Source: Marivita sp.
GTDB lineage: Bacteria; Pseudomonadota; Alphaproteobacteria; Rhodobacterales; Rhodobacteraceae
Reading direction: 5' to 3'
Assembly: GCF_022763305.1 (NCBI RefSeq)
Contig: NZ_JALEGT010000041.1
Location: 124,001 to 188,000 of the forward strand
Length of the DNA stretch: 64,000 bases
A program made the position numbers and the translations under genes. Below, in pieces: positions 24,326 to 32,447 of the stretch. The notes beneath the pieces are model-generated. The model was not told the DNA's origin. It searched no databases and saw nothing but the letters and a program-made list of their open reading frames with translations. Within the stretch, counting starts at the first letter, position 1; each line of letters starts with the position of its first letter.

Positions 24326-25459
24326 TTATCGGGCGTCAAGAGGCACCCAATCGCGCGGCTCCGGCCCGTTGTAGAGCGTGAGCGGACGGATCAGGATATT
24401 GCCGCGTTGCTGTTCGATGCACTGGATCACCCAACCCGGCATCCGCCCGATGGCAAAGATCGGAACGTAAAGGTCCATCGGGATGCCGTGCAACTGGTAG
24501 ATCACCCCGGAATAGAAATCCACGTTCACGTTCAGCCCGTGGCGGCTGTAGGGCTTCATCGCCTCGACGACCGCTTGCAGGATCTCATACCATTCCGGCG
24601 CGCCCATCTCTTCGCCCAGCTTGCGGACCCCTTCGCGCATGTGGCGCGCACGGGGGTCTTCGGCCCGGTAGACGCGGTGGCCGAAGCCGGTGACAGCCTC
24701 GCGATTGGCGCGTTTGGTCTTGACGTACTCCGCCGCTTTGTCCGGAGTGCCGATCTCCTTGACCATCTTCATCACGTCTTCCGCAGCACCGCCATGCGCG
24801 GGACCCGCCAGTGTGCTGAGCGCGGTCACGATGGCCCCGTGCAGGTTCGCCTCGGTCCCGACCGTCACCCTCGCGGCAAAGCTGGAGGCATTGGCCCCAT
24901 GTTCGGCGTGCAGGACAAAATCCACATCGGCGAGACGCGCTGCATCCTCCGAAGGCTTTTCGCCCTTGAGCATCCAAAGCCAATTGGCGGCATGGCTCAG
25001 GCTGTCATCCGGTGCGACGGGATCACGTCCATTGCGGATCGCCTCATGCGCCGCGACCAGCGTGGGCACTTGTGCGGTCAGTCTGATGCCGTTGCGCAGA
25101 AAGGCCTCTTCCCCGGTCTCCTGACTGTCCGGCTCCAATGCCGCCAGCGCCGAGACTGCGGTGCGCAGCACATCCATTGGATGGCCATCCTTGCACACGC
25201 GAATGATGTCGAGAACCGCATCCGGCACCGACCGCGCCGACCGCATCTCGGCATCGAAGGCTGCAAGCTCTGCCGCGTTTGGCAACTCGCCCTTCATCAA
25301 CAGGTGGCACACTTCTTCGAACGTGGCATGTGTGGCCAGATCGTGAATCGAATAGCCGCGATACTGCAGGGTACCGGCTGCGCCGTCGATGTCGCTCACA
25401 CCTGACCGTTCGAAATAGACCCCCTTCAAACCACGGTTGATCTTGACGTTCTCGGTCAT
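24326..25459 (-). CDS. Citrate synthase / 2-methylcitrate synthase family protein
   Basis: 377 residues, the short type-I-like length of PrpC and archaeal-type citrate synthases. Catalytic residues visible: GPAHGGAAEDV (His), GFGHRVYR (His) and VNVDFYSG (Asp). It would condense acetyl-CoA (or propionyl-CoA) with oxaloacetate. Sitting between soeA and pta in a locus that yields acetyl-CoA from sulfoacetaldehyde, it may be a dedicated route for that acetyl-CoA into the TCA cycle; this is inference. Start ATG 25459, divergent from pta with a 36-base gap. Confidence 0.82.
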   Translation of the reverse strand: MTENVKINRGLKGVYFERSGVSDIDGAAGTLQYRGYSIHDLATHATFEEVCHLLMKGELPNAAELAAFDAEMRSARSVPDAVLDIIRVCKDGHPMDVLRTAVSALAALEPDSQETGEEAFLRNGIRLTAQVPTLVAAHEAIRNGRDPVAPDDSLSHAANWLWMLKGEKPSEDAARLADVDFVLHAEHGANASSFAARVTVGTEANLHGAIVTALSTLAGPAHGGAAEDVMKMVKEIGTPDKAAEYVKTKRANREAVTGFGHRVYRAEDPRARHMREGVRKLGEEMGAPEWYEILQAVVEAMKPYSRHGLNVNVDFYSGVIYQLHGIPMDLYVPIFAIGRMPGWVIQCIEQQRGNILIRPLTLYNGPEPRDWVPLDAR

Positions 25460-25495
25460 TGAAGGCTCCTTTGCGGCCGGAAGTGGGAGAGAGAT

Positions 25496-26359
25496 ATGAG
25501 CGTTCTGGACACGGCGCGTGCCATTGCAGCAGGTTCGAAGACACGGGTGGTGTTTCCTGAACTGGACGATCCCCGTGTTGCGGATGCAGCGCAGCGTCTG
25601 AATGACGACGGGCTGTGTTCCGTGTTGGATGTCTCGGCTGATCCAACAGAAGCGCAGGTTGCCGCCCTTGTGGCCGCCCGCGGGATGAAAGAGGCGATGG
25701 CCCGCAGGCTTTTGCAGAAACCCCTGTATCGCGCGGCGGCCATGGTCGCGGCAGGCGAGGCCGACGCGATGGTTGCAGGGGCCGACAGCCCGACGCGGCG
25801 CGTGATCGAAGCGGCCAGCATGGCGATCGGTCTGGCCGAGGGCGTGACAATCCCGTCGTCGTATTTCCTGATGGTCTTCCCGGATGGGCGCGAATTCGTG
25901 TTCGCCGATTGCGCAGTAAACGTGGCACCGGATGCAGCGGCGCTGGAAGCCATTGCGCGGGCTTCGGCTGACACGGCAAAGGCGCTGTTGGGTGACGCGC
26001 GGGTCGCGCTCTTGTCGTTTTCCACCGGAACCAGCGGCGCAGGCGACAGCGTGGACCGCGTGCGCGACGTGGCCGCGGCCACCGGCTTTGTCGGACCAGT
26101 GCAGGCCGATGCTGCCTTGAACGCAACGATTGCCGCGAAGAAGGGGCTGGGCAGCGGCGATGCCAACGTGCTCGTCTTTCCGTCACTCGACGCGGGGAAC
26201 ATCGCATACAAGCTGTGCCAGGAATTGGCGGGCGCGCAGGCCATCGGGCCCTTCCTGCAGGGTTTCGCGAAACCGGTCTGCGACCTCAGCCGGGGTGCCA
26301 CGGTGGATGACATCGTCGCCTCCACGCTGGTGACCATCGCCCTTGCGCAGCGCACCTGA
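25496..26359 (+). CDS. pta: Phosphate acetyltransferase, short form
   Basis: 287 residues: only the catalytic PTA_PTB domain, without the N-terminal regulatory domains of E. coli Pta. Seen: MVAGADSPTRRVIEAASMAIG, DCAVNVAPDAAALE, SFSTGTSGAGDSVDRVR and GPVQADAALN. It interconverts acetyl phosphate (the Xsc product) and acetyl-CoA. Start ATG 25496 after AGAGAGA. It is the only gene of the locus on the forward strand, convergent with ackA (10-base gap) and divergent from the citrate synthase gene, so it must have its own promoter in or near the 36-base gap. Confidence 0.88.
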   Translation: MSVLDTARAIAAGSKTRVVFPELDDPRVADAAQRLNDDGLCSVLDVSADPTEAQVAALVAARGMKEAMARRLLQKPLYRAAAMVAAGEADAMVAGADSPTRRVIEAASMAIGLAEGVTIPSSYFLMVFPDGREFVFADCAVNVAPDAAALEAIARASADTAKALLGDARVALLSFSTGTSGAGDSVDRVRDVAAATGFVGPVQADAALNATIAAKKGLGSGDANVLVFPSLDAGNIAYKLCQELAGAQAIGPFLQGFAKPVCDLSRGATVDDIVASTLVTIALAQRT

Positions 26360-26369
26360 CACGTGAATG

Positions 26370-27530
26370 TCATGCGGCCTCCAACAAGGCCACGGCATCC
26401 AGCGCGATCATGCGCTCTTCTTCCGCCGGGATGACCCAGACCGAGACCTTGGAGCTGTCCGCATGCAGGCGCGGACCCGAGCGGTGGTTGAAATCCGGAT
26501 TGATCCGGACACCGGCCCATTCCAATCCGCGCAGGATGCGCGCCCGAACCCCAACCGCGTTTTCGCCGATGCCGCCGGTGAACGCGATGGCGTCGAGACC
26601 CTCCAGGGCCGCGATCAACGACCCGGCATGGCGCAGCGTCCAGTAACAGAAATGCTCGACCGCAAAGGCGCTTTCGGCAGACGGATCCAGCATCAGCTTG
26701 CGCATGTCGGACTTACCACCGGACAGACCCAGCAAACCGCTTTCGTGATTCAGGATCGCCTTTGTGCGCTCCAGCCCATTTTCCTCGACCAAACGCAACA
26801 CAGCGTTCGCGTCGATCCCGCCGGAACGGGTGCCCATCGTCAGGCCATCCAGCGGTGAATACCCCATCGTGGTGGCAATCGACTGTCCGTTGTGGATTGC
26901 GCAGAGCGACGCACCGTTGCCGAGATGAAACGCCAGAAGGCGCGAGGGCAGCGCCTCGCCGGACACTTCAGGCAGGCGACGCACGAGAGATGCGTAGCTG
27001 AGACCGTGGAAGCCATAGCGGCGGATGCCCTTGGTCTCCATCATCTTGGGGATGGCATAGCGCGTGGCCACGTTCGGGTTGGTCGCGTGGAACGACGTGT
27101 CGAAGCTGGCGAATTGGGGCAAGTCGGGAGCAAGGCGCGACAATGCCTCCATCGGGGCAAGGTTGTGCGGGTTGTGCAGCGGCGCCAGCGGCGTGCAGTT
27201 GGCAATCTCGGCGCGAACCTCGTCGGTGACGCGCATCGGCCCGGTGAGCTTGCGACCACCATGTACCACGCGATGCCCCACCGCGCGCAGGGTCTCGGGC
27301 GTGATCCCGCGCTCTGACAGCGCCTTCAGGATCGCCTCCAACGCCGCGCGATGATCAATCAACGGAACATCGCGCGTTTCGTCACCGATCCGCAGGGTGG
27401 ACGCCCCGCCGATGGCCTCGGCCATGCCCGACAGGGTCTCGTTCAGAGCGTCATCGAACAGCGCAAACTTAATCGAGGACGACCCCGCATTCAGGACCAG
27501 AATTGGTCCGTTTTCTGCGGGGTCGGTCAT
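26370..27530 (-). CDS. ackA: Acetate kinase
   Basis: 386 residues with the ASKHA motifs of acetate kinase: LNAGSSSIKFALF at the N-terminus, FHLGNGASLCAI, GTRSGGIDANAVLRLVEE and AFTGGIGENA. It makes ATP from acetyl phosphate and releases acetate. The start lies one base after the xsc stop, so xsc and ackA form a leftward unit. With Pta nearby, acetyl phosphate from Xsc can go either to acetate plus ATP or to acetyl-CoA. Confidence 0.9.
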   Translation of the reverse strand: MTDPAENGPILVLNAGSSSIKFALFDDALNETLSGMAEAIGGASTLRIGDETRDVPLIDHRAALEAILKALSERGITPETLRAVGHRVVHGGRKLTGPMRVTDEVRAEIANCTPLAPLHNPHNLAPMEALSRLAPDLPQFASFDTSFHATNPNVATRYAIPKMMETKGIRRYGFHGLSYASLVRRLPEVSGEALPSRLLAFHLGNGASLCAIHNGQSIATTMGYSPLDGLTMGTRSGGIDANAVLRLVEENGLERTKAILNHESGLLGLSGGKSDMRKLMLDPSAESAFAVEHFCYWTLRHAGSLIAALEGLDAIAFTGGIGENAVGVRARILRGLEWAGVRINPDFNHRSGPRLHADSSKVSVWVIPAEEERMIALDAVALLEAA

Positions 27531-27531
27531 G

Positions 27532-29310
27532 TTACGCGACCTTCTGCGGGCGCATGTCTGCCGGGTCGATGCCAGCGACGGCCACGGGTGTTTTCATCGC
27601 ATCGCGGCGGAACGGCTCGCCCAGTTCTTGGTTGATCATGGCTTCGATCAGCGTGGTCTTGCCGTTTTCCATCTGGTCCTTGATCGCGGTGTTCAGCGCA
27701 TCCCGCAGCTCGTCCATCGTCCGGGCGACAACACCTTGCAGGCCACAGGCCTTGGCGATGGCAGCATAGCTGACGCCCTCATCCAGTTCGGTGCCGACGA
27801 AGTTGTCATCATACCAGAGTGTCGAGTTCCGCTTTTCCGCACCCCACTGATAGTTGCGGAACACGATCTGGGTGATCGCGGGCCATTCCGGGCGACCGAT
27901 GGCGGTCAGTTCCGTGACCGCGATGCCGAACGCCCCGTCACCGGCAAAACCGACCACCGGAACATCAGGGCAGGCAATCTTGGCGCCGACGATGGAAGGC
28001 AGGCCGTACCCACAGGGGCCAAAAAGACCCGGCGCAAGGTATTTGCGGCCCTCTTCAAAGGTCGGGTAGGCGTTGCCGATGGCGCAATTGTTGCCGATGT
28101 CGGACGAGATGATCGCCTCTTTCGGAAGAGCGGACTGAATCGCGCGCCATGCCATGCGCGGGCTCATCCAATCCGGCTTGGCCGCACGGGCGCGTTCGTT
28201 CCACGTGGTGCCCGGATCATCCTGTTCGTGATCCATGCTGGACAGCTGCTGCGCCCAGGTCGATTTCGTTTTCGCGATATGGGCTTTTCGGTCCTCACGG
28301 CCCTCATCGCCCGCAGTGTCGGACAGGCGTGCAAGAATGCCCTCGGCCACTTTTTTCGCATCGCCGACGATGCCGACGCTGACCTTCTTGGTCAAACCGA
28401 TGCGGTCCGGGTTGATGTCGACCTGGATGATCTTGGCGTCCTTGGGCCAGTAGTCGATCCCATAGCCCGGCAAGGTCGAGAACGGGTTGAGGCGGGTGCC
28501 GAGGCACAGGACGACATCCGCGCCCGAGATCAGCTCCATCGCGGCCTTCGAGCCGTTGTATCCCAGCGGACCGGCGAAGAGCGGATGCGAGCCGGGGAAG
28601 GCGTCGTTGTGCTGATAGCCGACACAGACCGGCGCGGTCAGCCGCTCTGCCAGGGCCATCGACGCGGGGATGGCACCGGCAAGGACGACACCGGCGCCGT
28701 TCAAGATGACGGGGTTCTTGGCGGAAGACATCAGGTCAGCGGCCTGCTGGATCGCGGCATCACCCCCCGAGGGGCGCTCGAATTCAACAACTTCGGGCAA
28801 TTCGATGTCGATCACCTGGGTCCAGAAATCGCGCGGCATGTTGATCTGCGCAGGAGCCGAGGCGCGCTTGGCATTCAGGATCACACGGTTCAGCACTTCG
28901 GCAACGCGCGAGGCGTCGCGCACTTCTTCCTGATAGGCGACCATGTCTTCGAACAGCTTCATCTGCTCGACTTCCTGGAAGCCACCCTGCCCGATGGTCT
29001 TGTTGGCCGCCTGCGGCGTGACCAGCAGAAGCGGTGTGTGGTTCCAGTAGGCAGTTTTCACTGCTGTCACGAAATTGGTGATCCCCGGGCCGTTCTGGGC
29101 GATCATCATCGACATCTTGCCCGACGCGCGGGTGTATCCATCGGCCATCATGCCGCCCGAGCCTTCATGCGCGCAGTCCCAGAAGGTGATTCCCGCTTTC
29201 GGGAAGATGTCGGAGATCGGCATGAAGGCCGAGCCGATGATCCCGAACGCATGTTCGATCCCATGCATCTGGAGGACTTTGACAAAAGCTTCTTCGGTGG
29301 TCATTTTCAT
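27532..29310 (-). CDS. xsc: Sulfoacetaldehyde acetyltransferase
   Basis: 592 residues from ATG 29310, with GGGAG upstream; an in-frame start at 29379 has no site. A thiamine-diphosphate enzyme: N-terminal Pyr domain (AFGIIGSAFMPISDIFPKAG, MIAQNGPGITNFV), middle domain, and a C-terminal TPP motif starting GDGAFGIAVTEL and closing at FRNYQWGAEKRN. It splits sulfoacetaldehyde with phosphate into acetyl phosphate and sulfite, the common step of taurine, isethionate and sulfoacetate use. The genes making sulfoacetaldehyde and a TauR regulator are not in the window. Confidence 0.92.
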   Translation of the reverse strand: MKMTTEEAFVKVLQMHGIEHAFGIIGSAFMPISDIFPKAGITFWDCAHEGSGGMMADGYTRASGKMSMMIAQNGPGITNFVTAVKTAYWNHTPLLLVTPQAANKTIGQGGFQEVEQMKLFEDMVAYQEEVRDASRVAEVLNRVILNAKRASAPAQINMPRDFWTQVIDIELPEVVEFERPSGGDAAIQQAADLMSSAKNPVILNGAGVVLAGAIPASMALAERLTAPVCVGYQHNDAFPGSHPLFAGPLGYNGSKAAMELISGADVVLCLGTRLNPFSTLPGYGIDYWPKDAKIIQVDINPDRIGLTKKVSVGIVGDAKKVAEGILARLSDTAGDEGREDRKAHIAKTKSTWAQQLSSMDHEQDDPGTTWNERARAAKPDWMSPRMAWRAIQSALPKEAIISSDIGNNCAIGNAYPTFEEGRKYLAPGLFGPCGYGLPSIVGAKIACPDVPVVGFAGDGAFGIAVTELTAIGRPEWPAITQIVFRNYQWGAEKRNSTLWYDDNFVGTELDEGVSYAAIAKACGLQGVVARTMDELRDALNTAIKDQMENGKTTLIEAMINQELGEPFRRDAMKTPVAVAGIDPADMRPQKVA

Positions 29311-29620
29311 GGTGGCTCTCCCTGGGAAGGGCGCGGGACAATTGCCCGGCGCGGTTGGGCGGACAGTAACGGTGAACACCCCTTACCAATAGGGCCACTT
29401 TGGAACACGACTTATAGCCAATTCACCAGTCCATTGCGGATTTCCATGCAGCCCGGACAGGGACGGAGACATCTATTTGCTGCATTCCGGCGCCATTTGT
29501 GCCGTTATTTGATTGCAGTATCCGGTGCAAACCCGGATATCGGAAACGTCACTATCCGCACAGCACGGGACATGCGGATCGGATCACACGCCCGACAGGG
29601 CGGCAAAGGCAAGGCACGGA
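29311..29620. promoter_or_regulatory. Divergent intergenic region between xsc and the polysaccharide genes
   Basis: 310 bases with both promoters. On the reverse strand a TATAAG hexamer (29411-29416) lies ~100 bases before xsc, near two ATTGG words (on that strand, AATTGGCTATAAG and TATTGGTAAG) that could be half-sites for a MocR/GntR-type regulator. On the other side, TATCCGG-TGCAAAC-CCGGATA (29519-29539) is an inverted repeat ~80 bases before the 29621 start. None of these can be assigned to a protein. Confidence 0.35.
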
Positions 29621-31015
29621 ATGCCAAACGCGTTGGCACTACTCGCACTGGTCGTCTGGCCACTGGTGACAGTTGTTCTGTTTCAGAAACTGCCGCCCGG
29701 GCGTGCCGTGATCGCGACGCTGCTCATGGGATTTCTGTTCCTGCCTGAACCACCGGCGGGCTTCGACTTTCCACTCTTGCCGCCGTTGACGAAACACACG
29801 ATCCCCGCGCTGAGCGCGTTTTTCATGTGGTATTGGATGTACCCGCACGACTTCAGACCGTTGCCCCGGTCTCCCGTCGCGGTCAGCCTGCTGCTACTCT
29901 TCATTTTCTCGCCGATCATCACCGCGCTGACCAACATGCATCCCGTGGTCTGGGGGGATTTCGTCATACAGGCGATGACCATCAAGGATTCCATCGGCTT
30001 TGTGATTCAACAGATCCTGCTGGTCATTCCATTCCTGCTGGCGCGCCGTTTTCTGACGCGGGCCGAGGACCAGCGCGACCTGATGTATGCTTTCATGATC
30101 GGCGGGCTTGTCTATTCCTTTCCGATGCTGGTGGAGATCCGCCTGTCGCCACAACTCAACCTGTGGATCTATGGCTATTATCAGCATGATTTCGTCCAGA
30201 CGATCCGCTTTGGTGGCTTCCGACCGATGGTGTTCCTCTATCACGGGATCACTGCCGCGTTCTTCCTGTTGCTGTCGATCCTTGCCGCGTTCGCATTGTG
30301 GAAAACGCAGAAAATCAAGTCAAAATGGATGCTATTCGGCGCTGCGGTCTACCTCACGGGGGTTCTGGTGCTGGCCAAGTCTCTTGGCGCTTGGCTGTTC
30401 GCAGCGGTGCTGATCCCCAGCATCGTTGTGCTGGGCACCCGCTGGCAACTGCGTCTTGCCGTGTGCATCGCCGCGTTCGCCATCACTTATCCCGCACTCA
30501 AGGGTGTCGGCCTTGTGCCCGAGACAGCGATCCTCGAAGCAGCGGCCAGCATCGACCCGGACCGGGCTGCCTCGCTCGAGTTCAGGTTCATGAACGAGAA
30601 CCGACTGTTGGACCGGGCGCAGGAGAAACCGCTGTTCGGATGGGGCAACTACGACCGAAACCAGATCATGAACCCGGCAAACGGCGTGATTGAAACGATC
30701 ACGGATGGTCGATGGATCATTGTCATTGGCCAGTTGGGATGGCTTGGGTTTCTTGCCGAATTCGGCGTGCTCGTCCTACCGGTCTTCCTGCTTTGGCGCG
30801 AGGTCCGGCATCGGGCTGCGGATGATTATTCGCTCCTGATTGCGCCTCTGTCGCTCATGCTTGCCGTGAACGTGTTCGAACTGCTGCCCAACGCGACGCT
30901 GACTCCATTGACATGGCTGATGGCCGGCGCCCTGACGGGATATGCCGAGGCCCTGCGCGATGGGCGCGGCGCCTATGAACCGAAGGAGCGCCTGGCCTGG
31001 CGCACGGTCCTTTAA
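29621..31015 (+). CDS. O-antigen ligase/polymerase-like membrane protein
   Basis: 464 residues from ATG 29621 (AAGG upstream; an earlier in-frame start at 29513 precedes an unlikely hydrophilic leader). Ten or more hydrophobic helices, with a large loop after residue ~300 holding FRFMNENRLLDRAQEKPLFGWGNYDRNQIMNP, which resembles the periplasmic Wzy_C loop (P-x-x-GWG) of O-antigen ligases and exopolysaccharide polymerases. It would polymerise or attach surface polysaccharide units. It is followed two bases later by a glycosyltransferase gene. Confidence 0.75.
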   Translation: MPNALALLALVVWPLVTVVLFQKLPPGRAVIATLLMGFLFLPEPPAGFDFPLLPPLTKHTIPALSAFFMWYWMYPHDFRPLPRSPVAVSLLLLFIFSPIITALTNMHPVVWGDFVIQAMTIKDSIGFVIQQILLVIPFLLARRFLTRAEDQRDLMYAFMIGGLVYSFPMLVEIRLSPQLNLWIYGYYQHDFVQTIRFGGFRPMVFLYHGITAAFFLLLSILAAFALWKTQKIKSKWMLFGAAVYLTGVLVLAKSLGAWLFAAVLIPSIVVLGTRWQLRLAVCIAAFAITYPALKGVGLVPETAILEAAASIDPDRAASLEFRFMNENRLLDRAQEKPLFGWGNYDRNQIMNPANGVIETITDGRWIIVIGQLGWLGFLAEFGVLVLPVFLLWREVRHRAADDYSLLIAPLSLMLAVNVFELLPNATLTPLTWLMAGALTGYAEALRDGRGAYEPKERLAWRTVL

Positions 31016-31017
31016 AA

Positions 31018-32376
31018 ATGCGCGACACCATGACCACCGGATCATCACATCGGCCCAGAGTCCTGGCCATCGCCGAGGCAGCGAACCCCGAATGGGTAAG
31101 CGTGCCGCTGGTCGGATGGTCTCTGGCACAGGCTTTGCGCGAGGTCGCGGATGTCCACCTCGTCACGCAGATCCGCAACCGTGACGCGATCCTGCGGGCA
31201 GGGCTGGTAGAGGGTCGGGATTTCACGGCCATCGACTCCGAAGCAGTGGCGCGTCCACTCTGGGCGGTGGCCGAAAAGCTCCGCATGGGCGAAGGCAAGG
31301 GCTGGACGACGCTGCAGGCGTTCAATGCGCTGATGTATCCATGGTTCGAACATCTGGTCTGGAAGCAGTTTGGTCCGGCGATCAAATCAGGCCGATATGA
31401 TATCGTGCACCGGATCACTCCGTTGAGTCCCACAATATCATCCCCCATGGCCCGCAAGGTGGACCGCGCGGGTGTGCCGTTCATTCTTGGTCCGCTCAAC
31501 GGCGGTGTGCCCTGGCCGAGGCAGTTCGACGCGGAACGGCGCGCCGAAAAGGAATGGCTCAGCTATCTGCGGAGCGCCTACAAACACCTGCCCGGTCGCG
31601 TCAGCACGCTGAAACACGCCTCGGCCATCATTGTCGGGTCACACCACACCCGAAGCGAGATTCCTTCCTCGTTCCAGGACAAGACCGTCTACATCCCGGA
31701 AAACGGGATCGACCCGGCACGCTTCAACCAGACCGCCCAGCCAACCGGAGATGTGCTGCGCGCCTGTTTTGTCGGGCGGCTTGTGCCCTACAAGGGCGCG
31801 GACATGCTCATCGCGGCGTCTGCAGACCTGTTGCGCTCCGGGCGCATGACGCTCGATATCATCGGCGATGGGCCCATGCTCGACAGCCTGATTGCACTGG
31901 CGGAGCGTCTTGATTGCCGGACCGGGTTGACCTTTCATCGCTGGATTCCCCACGCCGAGGTGCAATCCATCCTCAGCCGGTCGCATATCCTCAGCTTTCC
32001 GTCGATCCGCGAATTCGGCGGCGGTGTCGTGCTTGAAGCCATGGCGCTGGGTGTTGTGCCCGTGATCGTGGACTATGCCGGTCCGGCCGAACTTGTGACC
32101 CCGGAGACTGGGTTCAAGGTGCCCTGTGGCAGCCGGGATGAGATCATTTCCGCGTTCCGCGAGACTCTGACCCGTCTGTCGGCCAACCCAGCCGCGCTGG
32201 CCCCGATGGCGCGGACGGCCAAATCGCGCGTGGAAGATTACTTCCTGTGGTCGCGCAAGGCCGCACAGGTCGAACATGTCTACAATTGGACGCTAAACAG
32301 CCGGATTTCCGAGAAACCGGACATTTTCAGGGCGGAATTGCGACAGGTTCCCGCAACAATCACCGGGACCACGTAA
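31018..32376 (+). CDS. Family 4-type glycosyltransferase
   Basis: 452 residues, GT-B fold. The C-terminal half shows FVGRLVPYKGADMLIAA, LDIIGDGPMLDSL, HRWIPHAEVQSILSRSHILSFPS and the E-x7-E nucleotide-sugar site in EFGGGVVLEAMALGVVPV. The N-terminal acceptor domain contains the RIT-PLSPT and GPLNGG loops. It would add a sugar to a lipid-linked glycan on the cytoplasmic side of the membrane. Part of the 29621-34496 polysaccharide unit. Sugar donor and acceptor unknown. Confidence 0.85.
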   Translation: MRDTMTTGSSHRPRVLAIAEAANPEWVSVPLVGWSLAQALREVADVHLVTQIRNRDAILRAGLVEGRDFTAIDSEAVARPLWAVAEKLRMGEGKGWTTLQAFNALMYPWFEHLVWKQFGPAIKSGRYDIVHRITPLSPTISSPMARKVDRAGVPFILGPLNGGVPWPRQFDAERRAEKEWLSYLRSAYKHLPGRVSTLKHASAIIVGSHHTRSEIPSSFQDKTVYIPENGIDPARFNQTAQPTGDVLRACFVGRLVPYKGADMLIAASADLLRSGRMTLDIIGDGPMLDSLIALAERLDCRTGLTFHRWIPHAEVQSILSRSHILSFPSIREFGGGVVLEAMALGVVPVIVDYAGPAELVTPETGFKVPCGSRDEIISAFRETLTRLSANPAALAPMARTAKSRVEDYFLWSRKAAQVEHVYNWTLNSRISEKPDIFRAELRQVPATITGTT

Positions 32377-32447
32377 CACACTGTTTCCGGATTCCCGATT
32401 GCTCCGGATGGCACTTAAGGGGTACAAGAACAGAACGGTGGGGGCCG

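Noticed and set aside
27397-29748. 783-codon open frame antisense to xsc
   Set aside because: Shadow of xsc; no start signal and no domain.
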